Origin: Enterobacter kobei
GTDB taxonomy: Bacteria; Pseudomonadota; Gammaproteobacteria; Enterobacterales; Enterobacteriaceae
Reading direction: 5' to 3'
NCBI RefSeq assembly: GCF_001729765.1
Contig: NZ_CP017181.1
Span: 2,542,001-2,606,000 of the forward strand
Length of the DNA stretch: 64,000 bases
In this document: positions 1 through 10,724 of the stretch, piece after piece
Layout of the letters: each line of letters opens with the position of its first letter
How positions within the stretch are numbered: the first letter of the stretch is position 1
Program-made: the position numbers and the translations under genes
Notes under the pieces: generated by a model
The model's database searches: none
Seen by the model: only the letters and a program-made list of their open reading frames with translations
Told to the model about the DNA's origin: nothing

Positions 1-253
1 TCACCACCAGCGCCGTGTACCAGAACGTCATCCACAGCGAGTGCCAGAATGCCGCATCACTGAGGATGCGAATGTAATTGTCCAGCCCAACAAACACAGC
101 GCTAATGCGCGGGTTAAGCGGCAGTCGTAAGAAACTGATTTCAATATTGGAAATCATTGGCCAGGCCACCAGGCCCCCCAGCAAAATCAGGCTGGGGGCC
201 AACAGCAGCATGGCGAAAGGCATATCTGATCGACCAGAAAACAACGTCTTCAT
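1..253 (-). CDS. ycjO: Sugar ABC transporter permease YcjO, N-terminal part (runs off the window edge)
   Basis: Inner-membrane permease of a binding-protein-dependent sugar importer (MalF-like family). Only the first 84 codons are inside the window. The start is ATG at 253, 22 bases after the ycjN stop. The visible protein opens MKTLFSGRSDMPFAMLLLAP and has one strong membrane helix (about residues 13-36), then a periplasmic stretch and the start of a second helix, as in E. coli YcjO. It is the third gene of a ycjM-N-O order read leftwards, so a second permease and further sugar-metabolism genes are expected beyond position 1. The substrate is not established; the gene neighbourhood points to a glucoside. 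Confidence 0.9.
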   Translation of the reverse strand, partial: MKTLFSGRSDMPFAMLLLAPSLILLGGLVAWPMISNIEISFLRLPLNPRISAVFVGLDNYIRILSDAAFWHSLWMTFWYTALVV

Positions 254-275
254 AATTTCCTTCCGCAAAGCGCTC

Positions 276-1568
276 CTATCGTTGTGAAATCAGGTCAGCC
301 AGTCGCTTCTGGCTATTGCTGAGCGTGGCGCTGAGATCTTGTTTACCCACCGTGACGTTATGCACCATGGAACTGATAATGCCGGACCCGGTGACATCGC
401 CCATTCGGGTGAAGTTTTTGTCGCCCACTGCGCCAAACACCTGCACATTTGGGAACTGAGCAATCAGCTCATAAGGCAGTTGCCCAAACGCTTTAATGAC
501 CTCGTTGTTTTTCCAGGTATCCGTACCTACCACCAGCTTGTTCACCGGCAGCGCCGCACCAGGCGACATCATGACCCAGTCGGTTGCGTTTTGAGCCTGC
601 TCCATCCACGTCACAAACTTTTCAGCCGCCTGCGTTTCACCTTCAGATTGCCCCGTGGTGATCGTCAGCGATGTGATCATGCCGTAGACTGCAGAGGTCT
701 TTTCGGTAGGGACCACGAAGCCAAGATTGGCAGGGTTTCCATCCTGGAATACCGCAGGCAGGATGTAGGTGGAATAAACCGCCATCGGTGCGGAACCGTT
801 CATGAAGGCATCTTTGATCTCCATGACGTCGTTCGAGCCCGGCATAGTGGTCGCGGCCAGCGCTTTATAAAAAGAGAGCGCTTTCGCCATCTCAGGGGTA
901 TCGATTTCGACGTTCCCGTTGACATCAAAAACGTTCGCGCCGCCGGAAAGTGCAAACTGGGAGAATGCCTGCTCGGTCATGACGCTTTCCGCGGTAGGCA
1001 GCGCAATGCCGTAATGTTTTTTGGCCGGGTCGTTAAGTTTCTCACTGGCCTTCAGCAGTTGTTCCCAGTTGTGGGGCTCCTCAATACCCGCAGCAGCCAG
1101 CACATCTTTGTGATACCAGACGCCGGACAGCCAGGCACTCATTGGCACGCCCGTCCAGGCGGTACCGTCTTCGGTACGGACTACGCGCAGGATCCCGTCA
1201 TAGAAGGTGTTTTCGCCTACCGCTTTAATGGCTTCGCCAATCGCTTTGCGATCCAGCAGCTGTTCCTTATCCATGACTTTTGCGTAATCATGGCTGACTT
1301 CAATCACCTCAGGCAGCGCCCCGGTTCTCGCGAGCGTAATCACCTTGGTGTTGTAGGCGTCTTCTTCCACCGGCACCTGTTTCACCGTGATGCCAGGGTT
1401 CTCTTTTTCAAATTTCTCGATCAGTTTCGTAATAACCGCCTGACGCTCCTGCTCTACTGAAGAGTGCATAAACTCAATGGTCACAGCAGACGCTTTATCA
1501 TCCTTACAGCCTGATAACAGGGCGCACGAAACCAGTGCTGATAACAGCACAATTTTGGGCATTTTCAT
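276..1568 (-). CDS. ycjN: Sugar ABC transporter substrate-binding lipoprotein YcjN
   Basis: Extracellular solute-binding protein, family 1, expected to deliver a sugar to the YcjO/YcjP permeases. The N-terminus is a lipoprotein signal: basic MKMPK, a hydrophobic run, then lipobox LLSGC with the modified cysteine at residue 21, so it should be anchored to the membrane facing the periplasm. The body (430 aa) has the family-1 features of an early TKLIEKFEKENPGI segment and the alternating lobes typical of MalE-like proteins. The length equals the E. coli homologue as I recall it. It starts 14 bases after ycjM stops and is followed closely by ycjO, so all are probably co-transcribed. Confidence 0.92.
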   Translation of the reverse strand: MKMPKIVLLSALVSCALLSGCKDDKASAVTIEFMHSSVEQERQAVITKLIEKFEKENPGITVKQVPVEEDAYNTKVITLARTGALPEVIEVSHDYAKVMDKEQLLDRKAIGEAIKAVGENTFYDGILRVVRTEDGTAWTGVPMSAWLSGVWYHKDVLAAAGIEEPHNWEQLLKASEKLNDPAKKHYGIALPTAESVMTEQAFSQFALSGGANVFDVNGNVEIDTPEMAKALSFYKALAATTMPGSNDVMEIKDAFMNGSAPMAVYSTYILPAVFQDGNPANLGFVVPTEKTSAVYGMITSLTITTGQSEGETQAAEKFVTWMEQAQNATDWVMMSPGAALPVNKLVVGTDTWKNNEVIKAFGQLPYELIAQFPNVQVFGAVGDKNFTRMGDVTGSGIISSMVHNVTVGKQDLSATLSNSQKRLADLISQR

Positions 1569-1582
1569 TTAAGGGTCCTTTT

Positions 1583-3280
1583 TTAGTTTTCTTTAATCCA
1601 CATAACCTGCCATGGATTGAGGGTCAGTTCCGTACCGTCAATAGCCTGTCCTGATAGCAATTCCACACCGGAAAGCGCTTCCTCATAAACGGTATGAACA
1701 TTATGACTAAAATTAAATAGCGCGGTAATTCTTTCACCATTCTCAGCCACGCGAACAATTTTAAGAATCTGTTCATCAAGTGATTCAAACATTGCCTGAG
1801 CATCAGGATGAAATGCGCGTTCCCCACGACGAATAGCAATAAGCTCGCTTAAACGGGAATAGATTTTATGACGAATGCTTTGTTTATTATTGAGCTCAAG
1901 GTCAACCTGACCGGCGGTGTATTTCTTGCGGTTTATCGCGCGGTTATAACCGAGGCGTTCAACGCCTTCATAATCGTTACGCGAGCCAAGAATGCTTTGA
2001 ATATAAACGGCAGGTACGCCCGGGAAACTCAGCAGTACAGCATGCGCCAGAATAAACCGCGCAATACGTTCATCATCCGGGCTGTCTTGCGAGCTTAATG
2101 CGTCCAGATAGGTCACATTGATTTCGTAAGGACTGCGCGTTCCGTCAGGATTATTTTTCCAGTTAACCAGCGCCCCTTCCTGCTGAAGTTTTTCAACCAG
2201 TGACAGTATTTCTGACTCCGGAAGAATGCCGCGTAACGGGTTCAGGCCGATACCGTCATGAGACGCCAGGAAGTTGAACCAGGTCGTTTTTGTTGAAGGC
2301 AGCGCCAGCGACCCCGCCCACTGGCAAAGCGCTTTTACATCCTGACGATGAACAGCATGCAGCACCAGCGGTGGCAAGGAGAACTGATAGACCATCTGGG
2401 CTTCATTTTCACCATCACCGAAGTACGAGATATTGTCTTTATGCGGGACGTTTGTCTCGGTAATGATCACCGTGCCGGGTGCCACAGCGTCGGTAATCGC
2501 ACGGAAAAGCTGGATAAGGCAGTGTGTCTGCTCAAGATGGATGCAGCTGGTTCCTGGAATCTTCCACATAAACCCAACGGCGTCGAGGCGAATGTAACGC
2601 GCCCCTTCCGCCAGGTAATGGAGCAGTACGTCAACCATCGCAATCAGTACCTGAGGCGAGGCGAAGTTGAGATCGATCTGGTCATCACTGAACGTGGTCC
2701 AAAGATGACGCACGCTTCCATCATGCAGCTTAAATGGCGTCAGCAGCGGTAATGCGCGAGGGCGCGTCACGGCAGATAAATCAGTTTCAGGATCGACAGA
2801 AATAAAGAAATCGTCAAAGCCCGGCTTCTTCGCAAGATAATTAGCAAACCATTCACTTTTTGCTGACATATGGTTGCACACGAAGTCAAACATTAAGCTG
2901 GCAGACTGTTTTAATTCAGCAACATCCTGCCAGCTTCCGGTTTCAGGCGCGACGCTGTGGTAATCAATAACGGAAAATCCGTCATCAGAGGACCACGGAT
3001 AAAAAGGTAAAAGATGGACATGGGAAAACGTGCGGGCAAGCCATTCATTATAAAAGCAGGTAAACACTGGCAACGCTTTCTCCCCTTTCGCGGAGAACTG
3101 GTCGGCGTAAGTAATCAGGACAACATCTTTTTCATCCCAGCCTGATTTGCGCTTTTCTGTAATATCAATAGCGGCTTGCTCAAGCTTTGATAATAACACG
3201 TCTAAATGTGCGTTAGAAAATGATTCACCGTAGATATGATTGATAAGTTTTTTAATTTTTGCGTTCACTTTATTTTCCAT
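1583..3280 (-). CDS. ycjM: GH13-family phosphorylase YcjM (glucosylglycerate phosphorylase type)
   Basis: Alpha-amylase-fold enzyme of the sucrose-phosphorylase branch (GH13_18). The E. coli homologue has been characterised as a 2-O-alpha-glucosylglycerate phosphorylase, releasing glucose 1-phosphate and glycerate in the cytoplasm. The 565 aa protein shows the conserved blocks DFVCNHMS, RYIRLDAVGF (nucleophile Asp), IITETNVPH (acid/base Glu) and FLASHDGIGL. The start MENKVNAK follows a roughly 195-base gap after pspD, which should hold the promoter for this transport/catabolism operon. Exact acceptor specificity is inferred from the homologue, not visible here. Confidence 0.9.
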   Translation of the reverse strand: MENKVNAKIKKLINHIYGESFSNAHLDVLLSKLEQAAIDITEKRKSGWDEKDVVLITYADQFSAKGEKALPVFTCFYNEWLARTFSHVHLLPFYPWSSDDGFSVIDYHSVAPETGSWQDVAELKQSASLMFDFVCNHMSAKSEWFANYLAKKPGFDDFFISVDPETDLSAVTRPRALPLLTPFKLHDGSVRHLWTTFSDDQIDLNFASPQVLIAMVDVLLHYLAEGARYIRLDAVGFMWKIPGTSCIHLEQTHCLIQLFRAITDAVAPGTVIITETNVPHKDNISYFGDGENEAQMVYQFSLPPLVLHAVHRQDVKALCQWAGSLALPSTKTTWFNFLASHDGIGLNPLRGILPESEILSLVEKLQQEGALVNWKNNPDGTRSPYEINVTYLDALSSQDSPDDERIARFILAHAVLLSFPGVPAVYIQSILGSRNDYEGVERLGYNRAINRKKYTAGQVDLELNNKQSIRHKIYSRLSELIAIRRGERAFHPDAQAMFESLDEQILKIVRVAENGERITALFNFSHNVHTVYEEALSGVELLSGQAIDGTELTLNPWQVMWIKEN

Positions 3281-3475
3281 GGTAGCGGTCCCACGAAGGG
3301 CAATCTACTCCCATGAAAAATATCTGTCAACGAAGCGGGAGGCTGAAAAACGCAATTCCAAAGCGGCTCTGCTCAGTATTGTGAGCTGCCGCAAAGAAAG
3401 CACATTAAAGGGAGGGAAATGTTTGAGCTGGCGCCAGCCCCTCACAGGGAAAGTGGGGGCTGACGCGCGTGTGAA

Positions 3476-3700
3476 TTAGCGGGATAAGTAACGGCGCGAT
3501 AGCCGTTTTGCCACTTTTTGCAGCATTGGTTCGAGCGCTACGGCCAGCAACATTCTGACCGGCTTACGGGCAACAGATTTGATCGCCCAACCCGCCACAC
3601 CTGCCGGGCCGTAACGTAATGCCGTCATCAGAACCAGCTTACCTGCGATTTTCAGGCCGGGTTTTACCTTCTGACCGGCCTGTTGCCAGTTTTGCTTCAT
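3476..3700 (-). CDS. pspD: Phage shock protein D
   Basis: Small (74 aa) basic inner-membrane-associated protein, last gene of this psp operon. It reads [20 protein letters not shown] with a central apolar stretch ([19 protein letters not shown]) and a basic C-terminus, as in E. coli PspD. It begins 12 bases after pspC stops. In E. coli the operon continues into the rhodanese gene pspE. Here no such gene follows: the next gene is ycjM after about 195 bases. Its exact role in the envelope-stress response is unclear even in E. coli. Confidence 0.93.
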   Translation of the reverse strand: MKQNWQQAGQKVKPGLKIAGKLVLMTALRYGPAGVAGWAIKSVARKPVRMLLAVALEPMLQKVAKRLSRRYLSR

Positions 3701-3712
3701 ATAAATTCTCTC

Positions 3713-4072
3713 TTAAAGCTGACGAAAACGACTTCTCAGCGTAAAGGTATCCGACGTCACATAACGTTCCATTTCACGCAACCGCTTCTCCCCTGCGGCC
3801 AGTTGCTCGTCAACCGCGTTCAGAAGATCGTTACTGGTTGGCGCACTTTCTGCGACCAGTTCCCCGTCGGGCATGGGATCAAGGACAAATGACAGAACGA
3901 TGTATGCCACGAACGTGATAAACGCCAGACCGAAGAAAATAGACAGTACCGTCACCACACGAACCAGTTTTACCGGAACGTCAAGATAGTGTGCCAGCCC
4001 GGCACAAACGCCACGCACCATCCCCTGCTGTGGGATTCGCCACAACTTTTTGTTCAGATTCAGTCCGGTCAT
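3713..4072 (-). CDS. pspC: Phage shock protein C, membrane sensor of the Psp response
   Basis: PspC-domain inner-membrane protein, 119 aa. With PspB it senses membrane damage and pulls PspA away from PspF, switching on the operon. The N-terminal PspC domain (KKLWRIPQQGMVRGVCAGLA) is followed by one strong transmembrane helix (about residues 38-64) and a C-terminal region with a charged helix. The start ATG overlaps the pspB stop by one base (TAATG), indicating translational coupling and fixing the start. Confidence 0.96.
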   Translation of the reverse strand: MTGLNLNKKLWRIPQQGMVRGVCAGLAHYLDVPVKLVRVVTVLSIFFGLAFITFVAYIVLSFVLDPMPDGELVAESAPTSNDLLNAVDEQLAAGEKRLREMERYVTSDTFTLRSRFRQL

Positions 4073-4296
4073 TAACGATCCCTCCAGTTTGGATGTTCTG
4101 CATCCAGGATCGCTTCCAGCGCCTGAATGCGGTCACGCATCTTATTCGCCTGTTCGGTAAGCTGCGCAAGGCGTTGCTGTTCACTCTGGGAAAGATCGCC
4201 TTGTGAAGAACGGTTGCTGTAGTGCAGCCATAGCCAAATCGGCAAAACAAACAGCACGAAAATCGTCAGGGGAATGGCCAGAAAAAGCGCGCTCAT
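4072..4296 (-). CDS. pspB: Phage shock protein B
   Basis: Inner-membrane partner of PspC, 74 aa. The chosen start is the ATG at 4296, reading MSALFLAIPLTIFVLFVLPI; an AGGAG ribosome-binding site lies just upstream. A longer frame beginning at 4344 lacks this support and would add residues unlike the family. One N-terminal transmembrane helix is followed by a predicted leucine-zipper-like coiled coil (SEQQRLAQLTEQANKMRDRI) that is cytoplasmic in the family. It is located between pspA and pspC in the conserved order. Confidence 0.96.
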   Translation of the reverse strand: MSALFLAIPLTIFVLFVLPIWLWLHYSNRSSQGDLSQSEQQRLAQLTEQANKMRDRIQALEAILDAEHPNWRDR

Positions 4297-4349
4297 GTGT
4301 ACTCCTTGTCTTAGGATGCATAGCGGCACGCTCAGGTGCCGCAACAGTA

Positions 4350-5096
<747 letters not shown>

Positions 5097-5185
5097 CTAT
5101 TGATTTTGCTTGATGTGTTTGATTTATACGCAATGAAGAACTATGCTGACCTGGTGAATATCGCTAAGGAGTGGTTAATTTCATC

Positions 5186-6163
5186 ATGGCTGGATACAAA
5201 GACAATTTACTCGGGGAAGCAAACAGCTTTCTGGAGGTGCTGGAACAGGTGTCCCGCCTTGCACCGCTCAACAAGCCGGTGCTGATTATCGGCGAGCGCG
5301 GCACGGGTAAGGAACTGATTGCCAACCGCCTGCACTATTTATCCGGACGCTGGGACGGCCCCTTTATCTCGTTAAACTGCGCGGCGCTGAATGAAAACCT
5401 GCTCGATACAGAGCTTTTCGGCCACGAAGCAGGCGCCTTTACCGGCGCCCAGAAGCGCCATCCGGGACGGTTTGAGCGCGCCGACGGCGGTACGCTGTTT
5501 CTTGATGAACTCGCCACCGCGCCCATGCTGGTCCAGGAAAAACTGCTGCGCGTCATTGAGTATGGCGAACTGGAGCGCGTCGGCGGTAGCCAGCCGCTAC
5601 AGGTTAACGTGCGTCTGGTGTGCGCCACCAACGCCAATCTGCCGGAGAGGGTCGCGGAGGAGAAATTCAGGGCCGATCTGCTTGACCGCCTGGCCTTTGA
5701 CGTTGTTCAGCTTCCCCCCCTGCGCGAGCGAAGAAGTGATATTATGCTGCTCGCAGACCAGTTTGCGATTCAGATGTGCCGCGAGCTCGGCCTGCCTCTG
5801 TTCCCCGGCTTCAGCGATTATGCAAAGGAGACACTACTGGCCTATCACTGGCCGGGAAATATTCGCGAACTGAAAAACGTCGTGGAGCGCTCTGTCTACC
5901 GCCACGGCAGCAGCGAGGCGGAACTGGATAACATCATTATCGATCCTTTTCAGCGTCATGCGCCGCCGGTCACCGCCCCCTCATCGTCTGACCACGCCCC
6001 CGCCCTCCCTCTTGATTTACGTCAGTTCCAGCACGACCAGGAACAACAATTGCTGGAGCAAAGCCTGAAGACGGCGAAATATAACCAGAAACGGGCGGCT
6101 GAACTCCTGGGTCTGACCTACCATCAGTTACGGGCATTGCTCAAAAAGCATCAAATGCGCTGA
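5186..6163 (+). CDS. pspF: PspF, sigma-54 enhancer-binding activator of the psp operon
   Basis: AAA+ transcription activator, 325 aa, lacking an N-terminal receiver domain; its control comes from PspA binding. Walker A is GERGTGKE (36-43), the sigma-54-contact loop GAFTGA is at 83-88, Walker B ends in FLDE near 105-108, and a Fis-type helix-turn-helix closes the protein (NQKRAAELLGLTYHQLRALL). The start is set at ATG 5186 (MAGYKDNLL), which gives the E. coli length. A GTG at 5171 would overlap the AAGGAG and is not favoured, although spacing to 5186 is long (about 14 bases). It is divergent from pspA, the classic arrangement. Confidence 0.96.
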   Translation: MAGYKDNLLGEANSFLEVLEQVSRLAPLNKPVLIIGERGTGKELIANRLHYLSGRWDGPFISLNCAALNENLLDTELFGHEAGAFTGAQKRHPGRFERADGGTLFLDELATAPMLVQEKLLRVIEYGELERVGGSQPLQVNVRLVCATNANLPERVAEEKFRADLLDRLAFDVVQLPPLRERRSDIMLLADQFAIQMCRELGLPLFPGFSDYAKETLLAYHWPGNIRELKNVVERSVYRHGSSEAELDNIIIDPFQRHAPPVTAPSSSDHAPALPLDLRQFQHDQEQQLLEQSLKTAKYNQKRAAELLGLTYHQLRALLKKHQMR

Positions 6164-6251
6164 CAATATCGGCACTTACCCGCAGACATTTTTACGAAGC
6201 AGGCGTAAGTGCGATACACTTTGCAGATCGAACCTAAAAACCTTAAAAATT

Positions 6252-7892
6252 ATGCGTCTGGTTTTATCGTCCTTTTTTGCACTCGGTCTGTTCAGCAGCA
6301 TGGCTTTTGCCGCGCCGGGGCAGACTTCGCAGCCTGACATCCGTGACAGTGGCTTCGTCTATTGCGTGAGCGGCCAGGTGGATACCTTCAACCCGCAAAA
6401 AGCGGGCAGCGGCCTGATTGTCGATACGCTTGCCGCGCAATTGTATGACCGTCTGCTTGATGTCGACCCGTACACCTACCGTCTGGTCCCTGAGCTTGCG
6501 GAAAGCTGGGAAGTGCTGGACAACGGTGCCACCTACCGCTTCCACCTGCGCAATGATGTCGCGTTTCAGCGCACGCCCTGGTTTACCCCCACGCGCAAGC
6601 TGAATGCGGACGATGTGGTCTTTACCTTCCAGCGGATCTTTAATCGCAATCATCCGTGGCATAACGTCAATGGAGATCATTTCCCTTACTTCGACAGTCT
6701 GCAGTTTGCCGACACGGTTAAGAGCGTACGTAAGCTGGATAACCGAACGGTTGAATTTACGCTAACGCGCCCGGATGCCTCCTTCCTCTGGCATCTGGCG
6801 ACCCACTATGCGTCCGTCATGTCTGCTGAATATGCGTCGCAGCTTGCGAAAAAAGATCGCCAGGAGTTGCTCGATCGCCAGCCGGTGGGCACCGGTCCGT
6901 TCCAGCTGGCGGAATACCGTGCGGGGCAATATATACGCCTGCAGCGTCATGAACATTTCTGGCGCGGCACGCCGCTGATGCCGCAGGTGGTGGTTGACCT
7001 CGGCTCTGGCGGAACGGGACGTCTCTCAAAACTGCTCACCGGGGAATGTGACGTGCTCGCCTGGCCTGCCGCCAGCCAGCTCACGATTTTGCGCGACGAT
7101 CCGCGTCTGCGTCTGACGCTACGCCCGGGAATGAACATCGCTTATCTGGCCTTTAACACGGATAAGCCGCCGTTGAACAACCCTGCCGTCCGTCATGCCC
7201 TGGCGCTGGCGATTAACAACCAGCGTCTGATGCAGTCGATCTACTACGGCACGGCGGAAACCGCGGCCTCTATTTTACCGCGCGCCTCGTGGGCCTACGA
7301 CGGTGAAGCTAAAATTACGGAATACAATCCGGCAAAAGCACGCGAACAACTGAAAGCGCTGGGCGCGGAAAACCTCACCCTCCAGCTTTGGGTGCCGACC
7401 AGTTCCCAGGCGTGGAACCCGAGCCCGCTGAAAACGGCCGAACTGTTGCAGGCAGATATGGCACAGGTGGGCGTCAAGGTGATCATCGTGCCGGTTGAAG
7501 GCCGTTTCCAGGAGGCGCGCCTGATGGATATGAATCACGATCTCACGCTGACCGGCTGGGCTACCGACAGTAACGACCCGGACAGTTTTTTCCGGCCGCT
7601 GCTGAGCTGTGCGGCGATCAACTCGCAGACCAACTACGCTCACTGGTGTAACCGGGAGTTTGACGCCGTGCTGCAAAAAGCGCTCTCTTCCCAACAGCTG
7701 GCCTCACGCATCGATGCTTATGATGAAGCGCAGAAAATCCTCGCCGAGGAGTTGCCCGTGCTGCCGCTGGCCTCTTCCCTGCGTCTCCAGGCCTATCGCT
7801 ATGATATTAAAGGTCTGGTGCTGAGTCCGTTCGGCAATGCCTCGTTCGCGGGCGTCTCGCGCGAAAAAGAACAAGAGGTGAAAAAACCATGA
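6252..7892 (+). CDS. sapA: SapA, periplasmic substrate-binding protein
   Basis: Periplasmic binding protein of the dipeptide/oligopeptide (family 5) type, 546 aa. A clear Sec signal ends SSMAFA before APGQTSQPD. The SBP_bac_5 domain occupies the rest ([28 protein letters not shown]; typical [13 protein letters not shown] near the C-terminus). In Salmonella and Haemophilus Sap proteins are linked to antimicrobial-peptide resistance and haem/peptide binding. In E. coli SapBCDF exports putrescine and SapA is not needed for that. It is first of five overlapping genes; the sapB start overlaps its stop by four bases. Confidence 0.95.
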   Translation: MRLVLSSFFALGLFSSMAFAAPGQTSQPDIRDSGFVYCVSGQVDTFNPQKAGSGLIVDTLAAQLYDRLLDVDPYTYRLVPELAESWEVLDNGATYRFHLRNDVAFQRTPWFTPTRKLNADDVVFTFQRIFNRNHPWHNVNGDHFPYFDSLQFADTVKSVRKLDNRTVEFTLTRPDASFLWHLATHYASVMSAEYASQLAKKDRQELLDRQPVGTGPFQLAEYRAGQYIRLQRHEHFWRGTPLMPQVVVDLGSGGTGRLSKLLTGECDVLAWPAASQLTILRDDPRLRLTLRPGMNIAYLAFNTDKPPLNNPAVRHALALAINNQRLMQSIYYGTAETAASILPRASWAYDGEAKITEYNPAKAREQLKALGAENLTLQLWVPTSSQAWNPSPLKTAELLQADMAQVGVKVIIVPVEGRFQEARLMDMNHDLTLTGWATDSNDPDSFFRPLLSCAAINSQTNYAHWCNREFDAVLQKALSSQQLASRIDAYDEAQKILAEELPVLPLASSLRLQAYRYDIKGLVLSPFGNASFAGVSREKEQEVKKP

Positions 7893-8854
7893 TTATTTTT
7901 ACCTTACGCCGACTCCTGCTGCTGCTGGTGACGCTCTTTCTGCTGACCTTTGTCGGTTTCAGCCTGAGCTATTTTACGCCGCACGCCCCGCTTCAGGGCT
8001 CATCGTTGTGGGATGCCTGGCTGTTCTGGTTTAACGGTCTGCTGCACTGGGATTTCGGGGTGTCCAGCATCAACGGGCAGCTTATCTCCGACCAGTTGAA
8101 AGAGGTTTTTCCGGCCACGATGGAGCTGTGCATTCTGGCCTTCGGTTTTGCCCTGATGGTGGGGATCCCCGTGGGTATGCTGGCCGGGATCTATCGCAAC
8201 AAATGGCAGGATAAGTTCATCAGCGCCCTCGCCCTGTTAGGCTTCTCCATCCCGGTATTCTGGCTGGCGCTGCTGTTAACGCTCTTCTTCTCGCTGACAA
8301 TGGGCTGGCTACCGGTCTCGGGGCGTTTCGACCTGCTCTACACGGTGAAAACGGTGACGGGTTTTGCCATTATTGACGCCTGGCTGTCCGATTCAGTGTG
8401 GCGTCATGAGATGATCGTCAGCGCCGTGCGCCATATGGTGTTGCCGGTACTGACGCTGGCCGTCGCCCCGACCACGGAAGTAATTCGCCTGATGCGCCTG
8501 AGCACCATCGAGGTGTTTGACCAGAATTATGTCAAAGCCGCCGCCACGCGGGGTTTGTCACGCCTGACCATCCTGCGCCGCAACGTTCTTCATAACGCGC
8601 TACCGCCGGTGATTCCGCGTCTGGGGCTGCAGTTCTCCACCATGCTCACTCTGGCGATGATCACCGAGATGGTCTTTAGCTGGCCAGGGCTGGGACGATG
8701 GATGATCAACGCGATTCGCCAGCAGGACTACGCCGCTATTTCAGCGGGTGTGATGGTGATTGGTTCGCTGGTGATTATTGTTAACGTGTTGTCCGATATT
8801 TTGGGTGCGATGGCTAACCCGTTGAAGCATAAGGAATGGTATGCCTTACGATAA
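7889..8854 (+). CDS. sapB: SapB, ABC transporter permease
   Basis: Inner-membrane permease of the DppB/OppB type, 321 aa, six predicted transmembrane helices. The start overlaps the sapA stop (ATGA at 7889-7892). It contains the family cytoplasmic EAA-type loop ([20 protein letters not shown]) that docks on the ATPases. It pairs with SapC; its end overlaps the sapC start by 14 bases, so translation is coupled. Confidence 0.95.
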   Translation: MIIFTLRRLLLLLVTLFLLTFVGFSLSYFTPHAPLQGSSLWDAWLFWFNGLLHWDFGVSSINGQLISDQLKEVFPATMELCILAFGFALMVGIPVGMLAGIYRNKWQDKFISALALLGFSIPVFWLALLLTLFFSLTMGWLPVSGRFDLLYTVKTVTGFAIIDAWLSDSVWRHEMIVSAVRHMVLPVLTLAVAPTTEVIRLMRLSTIEVFDQNYVKAAATRGLSRLTILRRNVLHNALPPVIPRLGLQFSTMLTLAMITEMVFSWPGLGRWMINAIRQQDYAAISAGVMVIGSLVIIVNVLSDILGAMANPLKHKEWYALR

Positions 8855-9731
8855 CGTATACAGTGAAAAGCGCACACCCGGTGCGCTGCGTACCGTGTGG
8901 CGTAAGTTCTATGGTGACACCACGGCGATGATCGGCCTTTATGGCTGCGCCGGGCTGGTATTACTCTGCCTCTTTGGCTCGTGGTTTGCCCCGTATGGCA
9001 TTGACCAGCAGTTCCTCGGCTATCAGCTTCTGCCGCCTTCCTGGTCACGCTACGGCGAAGTCTCTTTCTTCCTCGGCACTGACGACCTCGGACGTGACGT
9101 ATTGAGTCGCCTGTTAAGCGGCGCTGCTCCGACGGTGGGTGGCGCATTTGTGGTCACGCTTGCGGCGACAGTCTTTGGACTGGCGCTCGGTATTTTTGCG
9201 GGATCCACGCATGGCCTGCGTTCGGCGGTACTGAACCACATTCTGGACACCCTGCTGTCGATTCCGTCTCTGCTGCTGGCGATCATTGTGGTTGCTTTTG
9301 CCGGACCGCATCTGTCGCATGCGATGTTTGCCGTCTGGCTGGCAATCCTGCCCCGCATCGTGCGTTCGGTTTACAGCATGGTGCATGACGAGCTGGAAAA
9401 AGAGTATGTCGTCGCCGCCCGTCTGGACGGCGCGACCACCTTCAACATCCTGTGGTTTGCCGTTCTGCCGAATATCGCCGCCGGGCTGGTCACCGAGATC
9501 ACCCGTGCGCTGTCGATGGCGATTCTCGATATTGCTGCGCTCGGCTTCCTCGACCTTGGCGCCCAGTTGCCGTCACCTGAATGGGGCGCAATGCTCGGTG
9601 ACGCGCTGGAGTTAATCTACGTTGCACCGTGGACAGTGATGCTGCCGGGGGCGGCGATTATGGTGAGCGTGTTGCTGATCAACCTGCTGGGCGACGGTAT
9701 TCGCCGTGCAATTAACGCGGGGGTGCAATAA
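8841..9731 (+). CDS. sapC: SapC, ABC transporter permease
   Basis: Second permease (DppC/OppC type), 296 aa. The N-terminal cytoplasmic segment ([20 protein letters not shown]) precedes the first helix, then an [15 protein letters not shown] motif characteristic of OppC-family permeases and an EAA loop ([19 protein letters not shown]). It overlaps sapB upstream by 14 bases, and its stop overlaps the sapD start by one base (TAATG). Confidence 0.95.
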   Translation: MPYDNVYSEKRTPGALRTVWRKFYGDTTAMIGLYGCAGLVLLCLFGSWFAPYGIDQQFLGYQLLPPSWSRYGEVSFFLGTDDLGRDVLSRLLSGAAPTVGGAFVVTLAATVFGLALGIFAGSTHGLRSAVLNHILDTLLSIPSLLLAIIVVAFAGPHLSHAMFAVWLAILPRIVRSVYSMVHDELEKEYVVAARLDGATTFNILWFAVLPNIAAGLVTEITRALSMAILDIAALGFLDLGAQLPSPEWGAMLGDALELIYVAPWTVMLPGAAIMVSVLLINLLGDGIRRAINAGVQ

Positions 9732-10723
9732 TGCCACTTCTTGATATCCGCAACCTCACCATCGAATTCAAAACCGGTGAAGGCTGGGTTAAGGCCGTCG
9801 ATCGCATCAGTATCACGCTTGCTGAGGGTGAAATTCGCGGGCTGGTGGGTGAATCTGGCTCAGGGAAAAGCCTGATCGCCAAAGCTATCTGCGGCGTGGC
9901 GAAAGACAACTGGCGCGTGACCGCCGATCGTATGCGCTTCGACGACATTGACCTGCTGCGCCTCTCCCCGCGCGAGCGGCGTAAGCTGGTTGGTCACAAC
10001 GTCTCGATGATCTTCCAGGAGCCGCAATCCTGTCTCGATCCGTCCGAGCGCGTGGGTAAACAGCTCATGCAGAACATCCCCGGCTGGACCTATAAAGGCC
10101 GCTGGTGGCAGCGTTTCGGCTGGCGTAAACGTCGCGCCATCGAACTGTTGCACCGCGTCGGGATCAAAGATCATAAAGACGCGATGCGCAGCTTCCCGTA
10201 TGAGCTTACCGACGGTGAATGTCAGAAGGTGATGATTGCTATCGCGCTGGCTAATCAGCCGCGCTTGCTGATTGCGGATGAACCCACCAACGCGATGGAG
10301 CCGACCACACAGGCGCAAATTTTCCGCCTGCTGTCACGTCTGAACCAGAACAACAACACCACCATTTTGCTGATCAGCCATGACCTGCAGATGTTAAGCA
10401 AATGGGCGGACAAAATTGATGTTATGTACTGCGGGCAAACGGTCGAAACCGCCCCCAGCGAAGACCTGATCAACGCCCCGCATCATCCGTATACGCAGGC
10501 GCTTATCCGGGCTATTCCTGATTTTGGCAGCGCCATGCCGCACAAGAGCCGCCTGAATACCTTGCCAGGGGCGATTCCGCTGCTGGAATCCTTGCCGATA
10601 GGCTGCCGTCTTGGGCCTCGTTGCCCGTATGCTCAGCGTAAATGTATTGAGACACCACGCCTGACCGGCGCTAAAAATCATCTTTACGCCTGTCATTTCC
10701 CGCTGAACATGGAGAGAGAGTGA
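9731..10723 (+). CDS. sapD: SapD, ABC transporter ATPase
   Basis: Cytoplasmic ATPase of the OppD/DppD type, 330 aa. Walker A GESGSGKS (about 38-45), a Q-loop in [12 protein letters not shown], and Walker B LLIADEPT are intact. The ABC signature is degenerate (LTDGECQK rather than LSGGQ), as in other SapD proteins. The C-terminal oligopeptide-transporter domain carries the cysteine cluster [14 protein letters not shown], which in OppD/F relatives can hold an iron-sulfur cluster. In E. coli SapD also supports potassium uptake by Trk. Confidence 0.95.
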   Translation: MPLLDIRNLTIEFKTGEGWVKAVDRISITLAEGEIRGLVGESGSGKSLIAKAICGVAKDNWRVTADRMRFDDIDLLRLSPRERRKLVGHNVSMIFQEPQSCLDPSERVGKQLMQNIPGWTYKGRWWQRFGWRKRRAIELLHRVGIKDHKDAMRSFPYELTDGECQKVMIAIALANQPRLLIADEPTNAMEPTTQAQIFRLLSRLNQNNNTTILLISHDLQMLSKWADKIDVMYCGQTVETAPSEDLINAPHHPYTQALIRAIPDFGSAMPHKSRLNTLPGAIPLLESLPIGCRLGPRCPYAQRKCIETPRLTGAKNHLYACHFPLNMERE

Positions 10724-10724
10724 A

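Noticed and set aside
339-1460. Long plus-strand open frame (373 codons) opposite ycjN
   Set aside because: It is the antisense shadow of a well-supported lipoprotein gene; it has no family features and is rich in His/Arg, as shadows of GC-rich genes are.
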